From Dama dama (taxonomy: Eukaryota > Chordata > Mammalia > Artiodactyla > Cervidae), in contig NC_083685.1 of the NCBI RefSeq assembly GCF_033118175.1, forward strand, positions 125,980,501-126,044,500: a DNA stretch of 64,000 nt, read 5' to 3'. Below are positions 1 through 11,307 of the stretch, one piece after another (the stretch's first letter is position 1; every line of letters begins with the position of its first letter). The notes beneath the pieces are model-generated. The model saw nothing but the letters and a program-made list of their open reading frames with translations. It did not search any database and was not told the DNA's origin. A program made the position numbers and the translations under genes.

Positions 1-589
1 GGGAGAGACCAAGGCAAAGCATCACTTCCCAGCCCGGCTGCCCACCGCATCCCCGAGGTCTCTCCGAGGCCCCTGCGGTGATGTCTCAGAGCATCACTCT
101 AGGAAGTGGCCAACCTCCGGTCGTCACACCCGGAACCTGTCATTACGCAGAAGGGCACAGAGGGACATCTGGGGTAACCCAGTGCGTCCCAGCGCTGAAC
201 CCCAGGACCCCGGCCACCCCAGGGTGCTCTGGGGCCTCTGTTCACTGGAGACCAGGCTGCTCACATAAATCGTCTCCATAGTTTCTCTTAATGAGATGTA
301 TATCTCCTTCATCACCGTCACTGTTCACTATTTCACCGGAAGGGGTCCTCTTATCCACCAGCGTTCTGGAATCCCCCTTGCTCATTTCCGCCCCAGTAAC
401 TAGACGCCCTGTTTCCAGAACGTCTGTTCTTGAGCTCTCATTGCTCGGGCACTGTTTGAGCAGAAAGGACCAGGGATTCCCACCACCTTCAACCAAAAAG
501 TTCCACTTGCGGTGTGATTTTTCTCTCTCCCCAGAATAAAATGCAGTGCTTACTTTTATTTCATTTTCTTTTGAATTCTTTTTTAATGG
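1..589. other. CD300LB intron, no gene seen
   Basis: Presumably an intron of CD300LB, because the next exon downstream has a phase-1 acceptor and its Ig exon is not in the window. I see no Ig-like frame, RNA gene or recognisable repeat here. The open frames on both strands are short and unrelated to any family I know. Confidence 0.5.
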
Positions 590-1150
590 GAATGTAAAAT
601 TTTTTTTTCATCTTAAAAATTTATTTTTTTGATGTACAGTTGATTTGTGGAAGTGTTAGTTATTCAGTCATGCCCGACTCTGCAACCCCATGGACTGTAG
701 CCCGCCAGGCTCCTCTGCCCATGGGATTCACCAGGCAAGAATATGGGAGTGGGTAGCCGTGCCCTCCTCCAGGGGATCTTCCCAACCCAGGGATCGAATT
801 CCATAGTTGATTTACAATGCTGTGTTAATTTCCACTATACAGCAAAGGGATTCATATAGGGTTAGTCATATATTAATATATATATATACATTCTTTTTCT
901 TTTTTAAAATTGGAGGATAGTTGCTTTATAATGTTGTGTTGGTTTCTTCTGTGCAGTGAAGTAAATCAACAGTATGCATACAAGTATCCCCTCCCTTCTG
1001 AACCTCCTTCCCATCACCCCCCCATCCCACCCGGCTAGGTCATCACAGAGCACCCAGCCGAGCTCCCGGTGCTACCCAGCGGTTTCCCACTAGCTATCTG
1101 CTTTACACGTGGAGGATGGGCCGAACTGGGAGACTGGGATTGACATATTT
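590..1150 (-). mobile_element. L1 3' UTR fragments (reverse), split by a SINE
   Basis: Two stretches resemble the reversed 3' end of artiodactyl L1 (an AT-rich phrase with 'gatttacaatg.tgtgtt' followed by 'acagcaaag'). The first is interrupted by a Bov-tA element at about 648-803. The phrase 'agttgattt' on both sides of that SINE looks like its target-site duplication. L1 subfamily is not resolved. Confidence 0.5.
648..803 (-). mobile_element. Bov-tA SINE
   Basis: Reverse copy of the bovid tRNA-derived SINE: the Bov-A body (gactgtagcccgccaggctc, aggcaagaat) leads into the tRNA-like 'gatcttcccaacccagggatcgaa'. It sits inside the L1 fragment. Confidence 0.85.
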
Positions 1151-1395
1151 AATTTTACTCCTTTTGGCCACACCTGGAAATGATGGCGGGGGGGGAGATG
1201 ACTGTGTACTGTGGTTCAGATGACTTGGCAGAAAGGGGAGAAACCAGAGGGACTGCAGCTAGAGAGGAAGCCCCCTGGACCAGGGGAAGGGGGTCTCCTG
1301 AGAGGGCTGAGCGCGGTGGGGTACTGTGAGGGGAGCATGCACCCCGGGTCTGTGCTGATGACCTGGGCCGACTTCGCCTGCTCTGACCGTACTAG

Positions 1396-1459
1396 GAAGC
1401 CAGGCCTCCAGGACGAGGAACACCAGCCGTCCAGCCGCGTCCTCCCGCCCCCACAGCAG
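1396..1459 (+). CDS. CD300LB: CD300LB stalk exon
   Basis: 64 bp between an acceptor (ctgaccgtactag) and a near-consensus donor (CAG|GTGAGT). It enters in phase 1 and leaves in phase 2, the same phases as the CD300A stalk exon at 35371-35536. It encodes about 21 Ser/Arg/Thr-rich residues (GSQASRTRNTSRPAASS...). Little similarity to the human stalk is expected, so the call rests on splice sites, phase and position. Confidence 0.7.
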
Positions 1460-2283
1460 GTGAGTAGCTGTGGTCCTTTCTCCTGCCCCGACCTGGGGCC
1501 TCTCCTGTGGGGCTGTCGACCCTCATGCAGTCAGTCACCTGACCCTGGAGCCCACCTCGGTCAGAGCCAAGGACCCTGGCCCACCCTCTGTGCCCCTCCG
1601 CCCAGGCCCCTCCTCATCCTCTATCTTCCTGTTGGAGCCCCAGCCAGATGTCTGCTCTGCAGACTCCTCCTCTGTAAGCATCCCTGCTGGAGAGGAGCTC
1701 GCGGGTCCTCTGCCCAATCAACAAAACAGCACGGATGACCTAGTGGATGCGGAGGGAGACACAAACCTCCAGGCTTCAGGGAGGGTGGTTTAGCAGCCTG
1801 GAGCTGGCGGCCGTGGGAGCCGTGAACACACAGAGCCAGCCTGCCGTGGGTGACCTGCAGGCGCATCTCCTGGGCTGAGATGCACTCAGACAAAGGTGAA
1901 ATTGGAGAGGGAAGTGAGCATGATATAGAGCAAGGCCGCAAAGCTGAGCTATTCCTAGGGCCCTCGGGACTGAGCCTTTAAGCAGGTCCCTGGGGGACGG
2001 GGCTGCCGAGCCCAGCGTCACAGGCTTTGCTCCCCGCAAGGCTCCCTGGTGTCCGAGTTCTGGGGGGTGGACATGGAGGGGCCCGGGGCTCTGATTGCTC
2101 TGCCCACCCCCTCCCAGGACCCACTACATGCTCCTGGCATTCCTGAAGATGCCCTTCCTGCTCGGCTTGGTTGGCGCCGTGCTCTGGTTGGAGGAACGTC
2201 GGAGGGACGTTGTGGAGCCGCAGGGTCAGCCCATCTACGCCAACTTGTCCTCTGAGCTTCTGACCAGAGACACCCGCGTTTAG
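1396..2283 (+). CDS. CD300LB: CD300LB (CLM-7), 3' part: stalk and transmembrane/tail exons
   Basis: Last two coding exons, 1396-1459 and 2118-2283, of an activating CD300-family receptor on myeloid cells. The joined frame gives a short Ser/Arg-rich stalk, a transmembrane helix beginning HYMLLAFLK, and a tail ending at TAG 2281-2283. The lysine inside the membrane segment (AFLKMP) is the family feature that pairs with an ITAM adaptor such as DAP12. The tail motif PIYANL keeps a tyrosine with Asn at +2, as in the Grb2-type YxN site reported for human CD300LB. The HYMLL start, the QPIY motif and the short tail fit CD300LB better than CD300C or CD300E; this comparison is from memory. The signal and IgV exons are missing because they lie left of the window. 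The gene converges with CD300A. Expression cannot be judged from sequence. Confidence 0.85.
2118..2283 (+). CDS. CD300LB: CD300LB transmembrane and cytoplasmic exon
   Basis: Acceptor 'cccctcccag' precedes 2118. The exon enters in phase 2, completing an Arg codon with the stalk exon. It encodes the single membrane helix with its internal lysine, a basic and acidic juxtamembrane stretch (EERRRD), and the tail tyrosine motif PIYANL, then stops at 2281-2283. Confidence 0.88.
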
Positions 2284-2709
2284 ACGGACGGATGAGCGGA
2301 GGCTTCCAACACGGCACCCCGTTTCCAGGGGAAACTCGGCTGTGGAAAGAAACACCGCGGAGTCATAGCCGTCCTGCCCGGCTCAGGGCCCACGCTCCCG
2401 ATGTGCGGTCCCCACCTGGAGGGCCAGCATCTTGTTCCTGCTTCTCCAGGTCGCAAGTGCCCTGCCTGGACCCACACTCAGGGTTCAGGGCTCACAGTTG
2501 GGAGCTGCTGGGCTGGAGCCCCGGTTCAGACCATCGTGTCCCCAGTGCTGAGAGAGCTTGGGAGCAGGGCTGGGGGCCGAAGTCCAGAGAGAAGCCACAG
2601 GGGTACAGGGGAGAGGACGCGGGGGCCTCCTTCCTGAGACTGGCTCAGCGCGCTCCCTGACTGGGCTTCCGACATATGGGATTTTGTAGTTTTTTTCCTT
2701 TAGCTGGGT

Positions 2710-2800
2710 TTTTTAAAAAATTAATTTATTTTTTAATTGAAGGATAATTGCTTTACAGAATTTTGTTGTTTTCTGTCAAACATCAACATGAATCTCAAGC
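2710..2800 (-). mobile_element. L1 3' UTR fragment
   Basis: AT-rich stretch with 'attgaaggataattgctttacag', a decayed copy of the artiodactyl L1 3' end in reverse orientation. Confidence 0.4.
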
Positions 2801-2850
2801 TGGGTTTTGAAGGCTCGGGACCATCACTTGACTTGATGCACTCGTGGGCA

Positions 2851-2853
<3 letters not shown>

Positions 2854-2888
<35 letters not shown>
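2854..2888. repeat. (CA)n microsatellite
   Basis: About 17 uninterrupted CA units, preceded by a short GCGC step. Likely length-polymorphic. Confidence 0.98.
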
Positions 2889-2889
<1 letters not shown>

Positions 2890-3180
2890 CCTAAGGACGG
2901 TGATTCTGCAGAGAGTGCTTGTTCTGGACCATGACAGGTTGACATCCCCTCTGCCCAGGGAGGACACTGCTCTGTGTCCAGGGGGCTGAGGTGCGGCCCT
3001 GGGACTGGCCTTTCTCTTCCCCTTCATCCTCCCCCTCCCCACTCTGCTCTGGCTCCCCAAGCTCCCTGCTCCCCACCTCTCGGGGGCTGGGCTCCCCGGG
3101 GGCTGAGACTTGGGAGCCTGCCCTTCACTTCCTCCCGGCAGTAAGCCTGCAGGGTCTCCATGGGGCTGGGCGGTGTCGGT

Positions 3181-3207
3181 GGGGGGGGGGGGGGGGCGGG
3201 GGGGGGG
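3181..3207 (+). repeat. Poly-G tract
   Basis: Sixteen G, one C, then ten G. Such a run can form G-quadruplexes, and its length is prone to sequencing error. Confidence 0.95.
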
Positions 3208-3273
3208 AGCTCAGAAAGTACGTCAAGGTCAGGGAGGGTGGTGTCTCTTTTAAATAACGTGTGCATCAGGTTA

Positions 3274-3279
3274 ATTAAA
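3274..3279 (+). terminator. CD300LB: Candidate poly(A) signal (ATTAAA)
   Basis: Best variant poly(A) hexamer downstream of the CD300LB stop, about 990 nt away, followed by T/GT-rich sequence (ttgtctg, tcttgttg). Only a candidate. Confidence 0.3.
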
Positions 3280-3327
3280 ATTGTCTGAGGGAAATCTTGT
3301 TGCCTCTCTGAAGTGATGTCCTTTGGG

Positions 3328-3453
3328 GACTTCCCTGCTGGCTCAGTGGTTAGAACTCTGAGCTTCCACTGCAGGGGCTGTGGGTTCGATGCCCAGCTGG
3401 GAAACTAGGATCCCACATGCTGTGTGGCTCAAAAGTTAAAAAAAAAAAAAAAG
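3328..3453 (+). mobile_element. tRNA-derived SINE with poly(A) tail
   Basis: Starts 'gacttccctgctggctcag' and ends in a run of A. Flanking 'gtgatgtccttt' and 'gttatgttcttt' are imperfect target-site duplications. Confidence 0.8.
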
Positions 3454-3711
3454 TTATGTTCTTTAAAACATCATAATAATTTAAAACATCTGAGGGAAAG
3501 TCGCCTCTTTGAAGCGCCTCACGTGCGTTGGGGACGCCCTGGGACTCGGTCTCTCTCTGTCACTCAGTTACAGTCCGCACACCAGCGGCAGCCTCAGTTC
3601 ACTGAGGAGAAATAGCTCCCCCTGAGATGTGTGCCTCCACACCTACACCGGCAAGCCTGCGGATAGACACACCTTTGGGAAGTTTCCCTCTGGTTGTTCC
3701 CCCAGCTTTAC

Positions 3712-3930
3712 TGGGCTTCCCTGGGGGCTCAGTGGTAAAGAACCCTCCTGCCAACGCAGGAGACGCAGGTTCAATCCCTGGGTCGGGAAGATCCCCTGGA
3801 GAAGGAAATGGCAACCCACTCCAATATTCTTGCCTGGAGAATCCCATGGACAGAGGAGCCTGGTGGGCTACAGTCCATGGGGTCCCGAAGAGTTGGACAT
3901 GACCAAGCGACTCAACAGCAACAAATAAAA
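3712..3930 (+). mobile_element. Bov-tA SINE
   Basis: Complete-looking element: tRNA-like head with 'ggttcaatccctgggtcgg', then the Bov-A body ending 'gaccaagcgactcaacagc' and an A-rich tail. Confidence 0.9.
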
Positions 3931-4575
3931 ACTGTGTATATTTAAAATGTAAATATGATTTTTAAAATGCGCATAATATGATAATTTAGTGTACATATAC
4001 ATTGTGAAATGAGCACCCCAATAAGTTAACAGTCGCTTTACACACTTATTGTTTTAATCAGTTTTAATATTTTTTGTGCAGTGAGAACATGAGATCCACC
4101 CTCTTACGAATCCCCACCATACAGCAGTCTGATGAGTTGAAGTCCCCGTACTCTTAGAGCCCAGATTTACTCATCTCAGACCCGGAAGTCTGTCCCCTCT
4201 GGTCAGCCTCTCCCATTCCTCCCCGCTGCGCCCCACCCAGCCCCCTCCCACCGGCCCTGCCCCTCCCCACTGATTCCACTCCCAAGTTCTGTGCAGAATG
4301 TTTCTCTTTGAACACCTGTGAAGACCTGTCCATCCTACCCTTTATCCTAATAGGTGGGCCCTGGTTCTCAGCCCGGAAGATGCCTCACCTGGGGGGAAAG
4401 GAGAAGGGAATCTTCCCCGTCCCCAGTAAGGTGGCTGGGATCCCCCCTCCCCCACCTCCCTGGGGTACTGTAATCCCCTCTCTTTGTCCTTTGGCCAATG
4501 AGAAACCTCCCACTTTACACTTGGTTTAACGTTCTGGTCAGTGATGGGCCTGCACATTTTCAGAAAGGACAGAAT
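3931..4575. other. Intergenic, no gene seen
   Basis: AT-rich sequence to about 4100, then C-rich sequence. No splice-compatible exon, RNA gene or family-specific repeat is recognised. Confidence 0.4.
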
Positions 4576-4670
4576 TTGAGCCAGAGTTGGTGATGGACAG
4601 GGAGGCCTGGCATGCTGCAGTCCATGGGGTCGCAAAGAGTGGGACACGACTGAGAGACTGAATTGAAATG
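4576..4670 (+). mobile_element. Bov-A/BovB 3' end fragment
   Basis: Carries 'gatggacagggaggcctggc' and 'cacgactgagagactgaa', the shared 3' end of BovB and Bov-A. Confidence 0.8.
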
Positions 4671-5018
4671 ACTAAAGACTCTCCAAGTCACCCTGTTGGG
4701 AACCCGCAGTCTTCCAGCTCCCAAGACCCCTCCTCTGTGTATACCTCCTGGATCCAGCCTTCCAAAGATCCGGCCAGATAGCTTCAGGTGACAGCAGCTC
4801 TGCTCTGGCAAAGCCAGAGTCCAGCTGCCTCGTTGGCTCAGGTGGCTGAGGGGCCAATCACTGGTGACAGTGATTTTCCCACCGTTCTTTGCAGCTGATA
4901 TTCACTTAGCCCCGGATCTCTATGGAGAAACTGTGGGTGGGTTGTTACTCACACAATGTCATCAAAGAAAATCCACTGGAGTAGGCATCCCCTGTCTGTC
5001 CTGAACCCCATCTCTGCC

Positions 5019-5078
5019 ACACACACACACTCACCCACTCACGAACACACACACACATAAAATCACACACACACACTC
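5019..5078. repeat. Imperfect CA-rich microsatellite
   Basis: Interrupted CACACA runs (ccacacacacacactcaccc ... acacacacactcatgc). The flanking sequence to 5540 shows nothing recognisable. Confidence 0.8.
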
Positions 5079-5544
5079 ATGCTTCTGGGAATTGCCTCTT
5101 GGGTTCCAACGAAAGTTGTCAGGCAACACTTGACTAATACGCCCACTCTCCAGGGCAGGGAGAGAGACAGAAATGAAATAGGTTAGCACTACAGCTGGGA
5201 TGGTATTTCCCAGCTAATGTGTTTCTAGAAGGAGCCTGGTAACCAAGCCCTCATGTCCTCCAATAGCTGGAGACTCAGATGGTTCCTCGTGTGTGATTTT
5301 AGCGGGTTCTGTAACCAGCGGGTTCTGTAATGCGGATTGCTATTTTTAGAGGAAAGCACTTCTTTCCTGTGAGCTCCTATTCACGGGCCTTTACTTCTGA
5401 GCTTCTGTGCAACCACAGAGGAAGTTCACCCAGAGCAGAGAGAAGCGAGTCAGGGGTGGGAGAAGCAACAGTAGCCCAAGCCAGGACTCCGGGAGCTTTC
5501 TTCTTGATGACGGATGCTCCCTGAATGATGTTTTCCTAATGAGT

Positions 5545-5757
5545 GCGTGCTAAGTCACTTCAGTCGTGTCTGACTCTGTGGGACCCTATGGACTATAGCC
5601 CACCAGGCTCCTCTGTCCGTGGGATTCTCTAGGCAAGAATACTGGAGCAGGTAGCCATGCCTGTCTCCAGGGGATCTTCCTGACCCAGGGATGGAACTCG
5701 GGTATCCTGCATTGAAGGCAGCTTCTTTACCATCTAAGGAACTAGGGAAGCCCTGTT
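5545..5757 (-). mobile_element. Bov-tA SINE
   Basis: Reverse copy: Bov-A body (tgtctgactctgtgggaccc) running into the tRNA-like head and ending 'ctagggaagccc'. Confidence 0.88.
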
Positions 5758-6113
5758 TTCTTAATAAATGAGGCAAAAAGAATAAGTTTTCAGCACTTCC
5801 CTCACCTATTCTCTGAAGCTTCGTTCTCCACAGCTGGCTTGTCCGCCTGGCTTTGTTCCACCTGCCCCAAACTTCCTAGATCCTCATGGCTGGCTTTGTT
5901 TCTGTCCTTATCTGTGGACCCTGCCTCCTATGAAGCTGGGAGTCAAGTTTCCTCCCAGAAGGGGCGTGCAGATGCACCTCTGGGGGCTTTCCTGAGTTCC
6001 CCCGACACTCACACTGGGAGAGTTAGCAAGGAGGGGATGGCAGCCCTCTCCCATCCCCTTGCTGCTGAGCACTACCCTCCCCCCCCACCCCTGCTCTGCC
6101 AGTCGTCTCTGTT

Positions 6114-6217
6114 GCTCCACAACATGTGGGCTCTTAGTTCCCGGACCAGAGATCGAACCTGCATGCCCTTGCATTACAAGGCGATTCTTAACCACTGGAC
6201 CACCAGGGAAGTCCCAA
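6114..6217 (-). mobile_element. Artiodactyl tRNA-derived SINE fragment
   Basis: Reverse copy with 'gatcgaacctgcatgccc' (B-box side) and 'ttaaccactggaccaccagg', the standard end of this SINE family. Confidence 0.8.
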
Positions 6218-6847
6218 ACTAATCTCGATAAAGGGAATGTGGGAAGAAAAAAAAAATCCGACACTAATGCCCTAGTCGTCAAACCAGAAAGATGGGTAGA
6301 ATCTTCACTTTGAAGACTTTTATTTAGGACATTGCCCTGATCATAAAGAGAAAAAGTGAGAATCTTAGAGGGGAAGGGCAGCTGGCCAGAGGCAGACGGG
6401 GGCCGTGATGGGGAGTCGGGAGAACTGACACTTTCTGTAGTTTAAATACAACTCTGCGTGCATTCTGTTTATTTCATTACCAAGGCAAAAGCTCATGGTC
6501 TGATGTGCATCAGGCTCTTAACCCTTACGAGGAGTTTTCTGCCACTGCTGCCTCTTTTAATACTTGAAATTAAGACACAGCTGGAGGAGGTGGGAGAAGA
6601 AAGTAGAGGAAAAAGAAACACCAAGGAGATCTGGGCTGGAGGTTTGGGAGCCAGGTAACCAGCATCCAGACCAATACGGCAGCCACAGGACACATGTGGC
6701 TGCTGAGCTCCTGACGTTGTGAATGGTCTGCCTTGAGGTGTGCTGCCAGTGTCAAATACACACTAGGTGTTGAAGACTTGCTATGGAAAAAAGAATTTAA
6801 AATATCTCCAATATCACTGAAATGATAATATTTTGAGTGTATCGAGT

Positions 6848-7202
6848 CAGTTCAGTTCAGTTCAGTCGCTCAGTCGTGTCTGACTCTTTGCGACCCCATG
6901 AATCGCAGCACGCCAGGCCTCCCTGTCCATCACCAACTGTCAGAGTCCACCCAAACCCATGTCCATTGAGTCGATGATGCCATCCAACCATCTTATCCTC
7001 TGTCGTCCCCTTCTCCTCCTGCCCTCAATCTTTCCCAGCGTCAGGCTCTTTTCCAATGAGTCAGTTCTTCACCTCAGGTGACCAAAGTATTGGAGTTTCA
7101 GCTTCAACATCAGTTCTTCCAATGAACACCCGGGACTGATCTCCTTTACGATGGACTGGTTGGATCTCCTTGCAGCCCAAGGGACTCTCAAGAGTCTTCT
7201 CC
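6848..7202 (-). mobile_element. BovB 3' end, 5'-truncated, with target-site duplication
   Basis: Begins with TTCAG repeats, the hallmark of the BovB 3' terminus in reverse, and runs through the shared BovB 3' region. It is bounded by an exact 12-bp duplication (agtgtatcgagt, 6836-6847 and 7203-7214), so this is a single clean insertion. Confidence 0.93.
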
Positions 7203-7751
7203 AGTGTATCGAGTAATACTACTAAAATTAATTTCAACTTTTTAAAAGTGTTTTTAAGGTGGCCAATAGGAAAATTTTAATAGCACTGGGGTAAAATCCA
7301 CATAAGATTGGAATTTGCTGCTGTTTTTATATCAAGACACACAAGAGCTGGAAACGGAGTATTCTGAGGCTGCCCCAAGCCCTGCTTGGGGAAATGGAGA
7401 GGGCTGGGCTTCAGGATGGCGGGAAGAGGGGACATGAGAATAAAGGGACAGGGTTGGGTCAGAGAATTAAGATGATCAAACATCATACTCAGAAGCCAAG
7501 AATTTCTGAGGATAAATCAGGATGGATCCTGTAAGGATTTTCTAGTCTTTCCTCTCCTGGGTAACCCTTTTGGGCCCTTTCAGATTAAAAAGCAAAGATT
7601 TTAGACTTGAAAAAACAAACAAACAAAAAACACCCTTGGATTTGCACATCATTTGATAAGCCTGGGTTCCTAAGGTGCCCTGAGAAAGTCTGGGAGTTGA
7701 TCTTATAGGGACAAACACATCCAATCCTGAATAATGGGGGCCAAAAAACAT

Positions 7752-8022
7752 GGGAGCAATTTCCCTAGTGGCCCAGTGGTTAAGAATCCGCCTGCCAATG
7801 TGTTTGATCCCTGGTCAGGAAGCTAAGATCCCACACGTCTTGGGGCAACTAAACCCACTCGCCATAGCAGCTAAGTCCATGAACCATGACTACTGAGTCC
7901 GTGAGTGACAATTACTGAGTCCACGAGTCACAACTAGAGAGAAGCTCAAGCGCTGAAGCGAGGATCCCGCGTGTGGCAAGCAAGACTTGACAGTGTCAAA
8001 ACTAAATAAATATTTTTAAAGG
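7752..8022 (+). mobile_element. Artiodactyl tRNA-derived SINE
   Basis: Head 'ttccctagtggcccagtggt' followed by the long body with repeated 'actgagtcc' phrases and a tail 'ctaaataaatattttta'. Confidence 0.75.
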
Positions 8023-8516
8023 AGAGGGCGTCGCAGCCGGGTCAGGGTGTGTGGACTGCGCTCCTTGCTCGGCTATGACCTTCTGCCTCTGGTTTCACTG
8101 CCACTCTCCTCCTAACATCCTGTGTGCAGTGGAGATACAGACGCAGCGTCTCCTAACAGCTTTTTCATTGTAAACTCTGAGAAAGCCTGAGCCCTCCCTC
8201 CCCACGGCAGCACCCACATGTGCTTGTTCTCCGAGCTGACGAGCAGAATGAGGAAGAGGGAAGCCGTGAAGCAGGAACCGTGCTTATCTCGTCTGTTTCT
8301 CCATCCCCAGTGTGGACACCCCCTGGTATCTAGTAAATAGTCAATAAATGAGGAAACAACAGACAATATAGAGGGTGTCAGTACGAGAGAGGGGGCCTGC
8401 CCCTGTGGGGAGGAATTCATTTAAAATAAGACTCAGTGTTGGACGGCAGGGAGGAGTATAGAAAGACACATGGAATGTTTGCCAGGCTCAAAGGACCAAT
8501 GTCATGATCAGACTTC

Positions 8517-8640
8517 ACTTTTTTTCCGAACAAACCGCACGGCTTGTGGAGCTCTTATTTCCCTGACCAGGGATCGAACCCAGGCCCCCTGCAGTGGAAG
8601 CACGGAGTCTTAACCATTGGACTCCCAGGGAAGTCTCAAC
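8517..8640 (-). mobile_element. tRNA-derived SINE fragment
   Basis: Reverse copy with 'gaccagggatcgaacccagg' and 'cttaaccattggactcccag', starting with a T run that is the poly(A) tail. Confidence 0.82.
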
Positions 8641-8749
8641 CTCAAACTTTAATAAATCAAGCAAACCCTTTAAACCAGAAGTTTTCAACCGGAGACAATG
8701 AGGGGACATTTGTCAATGTCCGAGATGCTTTTGGTTGTCATGAAAACCA

Positions 8750-8860
8750 AAGTGGTTAAGAATCCACACTTCCAGTGCAAGGAGCGAGGGTTCAATCCCT
8801 GGTCAGGGAACTAAGATCCCGCATGCTGCATGGTGTGGCAAAAAAAAAAAAAAAAAAAGG
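8750..8860 (+). mobile_element. tRNA-derived SINE with long poly(A)
   Basis: 'gtggttaagaatccacactt' and 'ggttcaatccctggtcaggg', ending in about 18 A and then a purine-rich stretch to about 8940. Confidence 0.82.
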
Positions 8861-9698
8861 AAGAAGAAAAAGGGGGGAGGGGAAGAGATGGGAGAATATG
8901 AAGAAGAAGAAGGTGAAGAATAAGAAAGAATTCATGATATTATTACTTTTATAAGTAGGGAAAAACAAAAGAAAAATAATAAAAATCTAGCTAAGAAAGG
9001 CTAACCCTGGGAGACAGATAAAAAATGAGTCACTCAAAGGAAATAAACAGACCCAAGGTTGAGAAACTCTATTTGAACAAAGAACATGATGCCAACTGCA
9101 GAATATTTGGAATACAAAGAAAGATAGAGACGATGAGGGCCACTTGAGGCCAGCCCAGCTGCAGAGGAGATGCCCCAGCAGAATGACACCAGTTCTAACC
9201 CAGACTTATGAACTACCTTCTGCCTATTTCATGATTTAGGCAACCCCCCAGGTAACTGAGACCAGAAAACTGGAGAGGGGCCCTGAAGCCTGCCTGGAGA
9301 CGTGGGGTCAAGACATTCAGGTTCCAGAAGGGACTATCCCCAAAATGAATCCTTTGAGCTGAGTCATGGTGGAGTCTGAGCATCTCTGCTTGTCTGGCTG
9401 GAGTCTGGGTTCTAGATTTGCAAGGATGAGGACCAGGCCTGGGTAAATTCACCCAAGGGATGTAACACGAGGAGGCCTCCTCACTGTCTCCTACATCCAT
9501 CCTCTTCAGACGCACGTGGGGAGATTGGTCCAACCAGACGAAACCTCAGGGTCCCCATGGCCCACTTCATGAGGTGGAGCGATCCCAAGCGGACTGGTGC
9601 ATCCTTCTGTCTGCTGGGGTCTGGATCCTCAAGCTGCTCACATGCATTCTCCTCGATCTCATCTCAGCATCACTCCCACACTTCCCGGCTAAACTGCT
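8861..9698. other. Intergenic, no gene seen
   Basis: A purine-rich (GAA/AAG) tail continues to about 8940. The rest shows no exon, RNA gene or repeat that I recognise. Confidence 0.4.
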
Positions 9699-9699
9699 G

Positions 9700-10167
9700 T
9701 CAGTTCAGTTCAGTTGCTCAGTCGTTTCTGACTCTTTGCGACCCCATGGACTGCAGCACGCCAGGCTTCCCTGTCCATTACCAATCTCCGGAGTTTACTC
9801 AAACTCATGTCCATTGACTCGGTGATGCCATCCAACCATCTCATGCTCTGTTGTCCCTTTCTCCTCCCACCTCCCAATCTTTCCAAGCATCAGGGTCTTT
9901 TCCAGTGAGTCAGTTCTTTGAATCAGCTGGCCAAAGTATTGGAGCTTTAGCTTCAGCATCAGTTCTTCCAACGAACATTCAAGATTGATTTCCTTTAGCA
10001 TGGACTGGTTGGATCTCCTTGCAGTCCAAGGGACTCTCAAGAGTCTTCAACTCCACAGTTCAAAAGCATCAATTCTTCAGTGCTCAGATTTCTTTATAGT
10101 CCAACTCTCACATCCATACATGACCACTGGAAAAACCACAGCCTTGACCAGACAGACCTTTGACTAG
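9700..10167 (-). mobile_element. BovB 3' region, 5'-truncated
   Basis: Reverse BovB 3' end from the TTCAG repeats through 'catacatgaccactggaaaa' to 'ccagacagacctttgactag'. The reading frame of the reverse transcriptase tail is broken. Confidence 0.92.
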
Positions 10168-10302
10168 ATGGACCTAAATTGCTGTGCTGAGCCTAAAATT
10201 CAGCAGCAAGGAGAAAAGTTCAAGGAGGTAGGTCAGAGAGCACCCACCCCACTGATCAGGGGTGGGAAGGGAACTTACATCACAGGTCAGAGATAGCGTT
10301 CT

Positions 10303-10340
10303 GTCACACACACACACAGGCACACACACGCACTGCGTGT
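10303..10340. repeat. CA-rich microsatellite
   Basis: Interrupted CA repeat (cacacacacacacaggcaca). Confidence 0.85.
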
Positions 10341-10443
10341 GCAAACAGTGCAAACCCCATTTTACAACGTCCGCTGCCCCATTTTTCTCAATAACTCTGG
10401 CTGCTGGGCAAGGCCAGCCCCACTTCATACGTGAAGGAATTCA

Positions 10444-10515
10444 GTATACTGTATGCCAGAAACTAACACAACATTGTAAATCAACCGTATTTCAATTAAA
10501 GGAAAAAAAAAAGAA
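10444..10515 (+). mobile_element. L1 3' terminus fragment
   Basis: 'agaaactaacacaacattgt' followed by 'aaatcaaccgtatttcaatt' and an A run is the usual 3' end of ruminant L1 copies. Confidence 0.65.
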
Positions 10516-10579
10516 TAGACTCAGGTCTCTTCAGAGCCTGGTCCAGAATCCAGGCTCCAGGCAAACAGTGCAGGCTTGG

Positions 10580-11300
10580 GTGCATCCTTTTACCTCTTTG
10601 GGCCTCAGTTTTAACATCTGTGAAAGGGATGATGCATGATCTATCCCATCCTAGCCAACCCCGACTTCCCACATGATGCCAAGCTGGGAGAGGAGGCCCA
10701 TTTCCTGACACCTGGTCTGGGCCTCTCTAATCTGACCAGGCTGTGTTGCCTCTGCCAGGCAAGAATTTGGAATTGGAGGACTTAATACCTCAAACATCTG
10801 TGGGTAGAGAGTGGTTCCTTCTGAGGTCGACCCCCTGGAGCTCTGTACCCAGGAACAAAGATGCTTCAGTGACAAGGGTGGGGGCAGACGTTGGTCCCTA
10901 AGCCAGAGCTCCAGAAAGGCAGGAAGTCCTGAGATCGGCACTCTTTCCTGGCCAGGTTCTGTCCAGAGCTCCCGACGGAGACTGGACTGTTTCCTCGGGT
11001 ATGTGAACTTGGGCTCTGCTCCCTGCATGCACAGGTCTGCCACCCTGGAGCAGGGTGCAAAGACCACAGGGAAAGAAATTAAAGCGGTCCCTACACGGGA
11101 AAATGGGTTTGACGTCACTCCTAAGGAAGGGAATGCAAATTGATAGTATTATCTCCAATCACAGTAAAATTAAAATAGATGTTTGAAAATATCTAAGATG
11201 GGCAAGAGTGAAGGGAAATGGGCTCTGCTGGGTATTCTTAATGGGAAAGTCAGAGGGCAAGGCCTTTTGAAGGTCTACCTGTCAATATCTATCGAAATAA
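10580..11300. other. Intergenic; faint MIR trace, no gene
   Basis: The stretch near 10585-10640 (acctctttgggcctcagttt) resembles a MIR core on the + strand. The 155-codon minus frame at 10651-11118 has no recognisable domain and I treat it as chance. Confidence 0.4.
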
Positions 11301-11307
11301 ACAGTTC

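Larger units (their letters stand above)
2284..3290 (+). other. CD300LB: Probable CD300LB 3' UTR and flank
   Basis: Sequence after the stop codon has no further exon. It contains an L1-derived patch, a CA repeat and a G run. No AATAAA is present, and the first reasonable variant signal is ATTAAA at 3274-3279. UTR extent is therefore a guess. Confidence 0.35.

Noticed and set aside
1470..1793. Alternative CD300LB stalk exon near 1603-1671
   Set aside because: Its exit phase (0) does not match the phase-2 start of the transmembrane exon; 1396-1459 fits both phase and donor strength.
4981..5080. Possible CRISPR-like short repeats
   Set aside because: They are CA microsatellite interruptions in a mammalian genome, without regular spacers.
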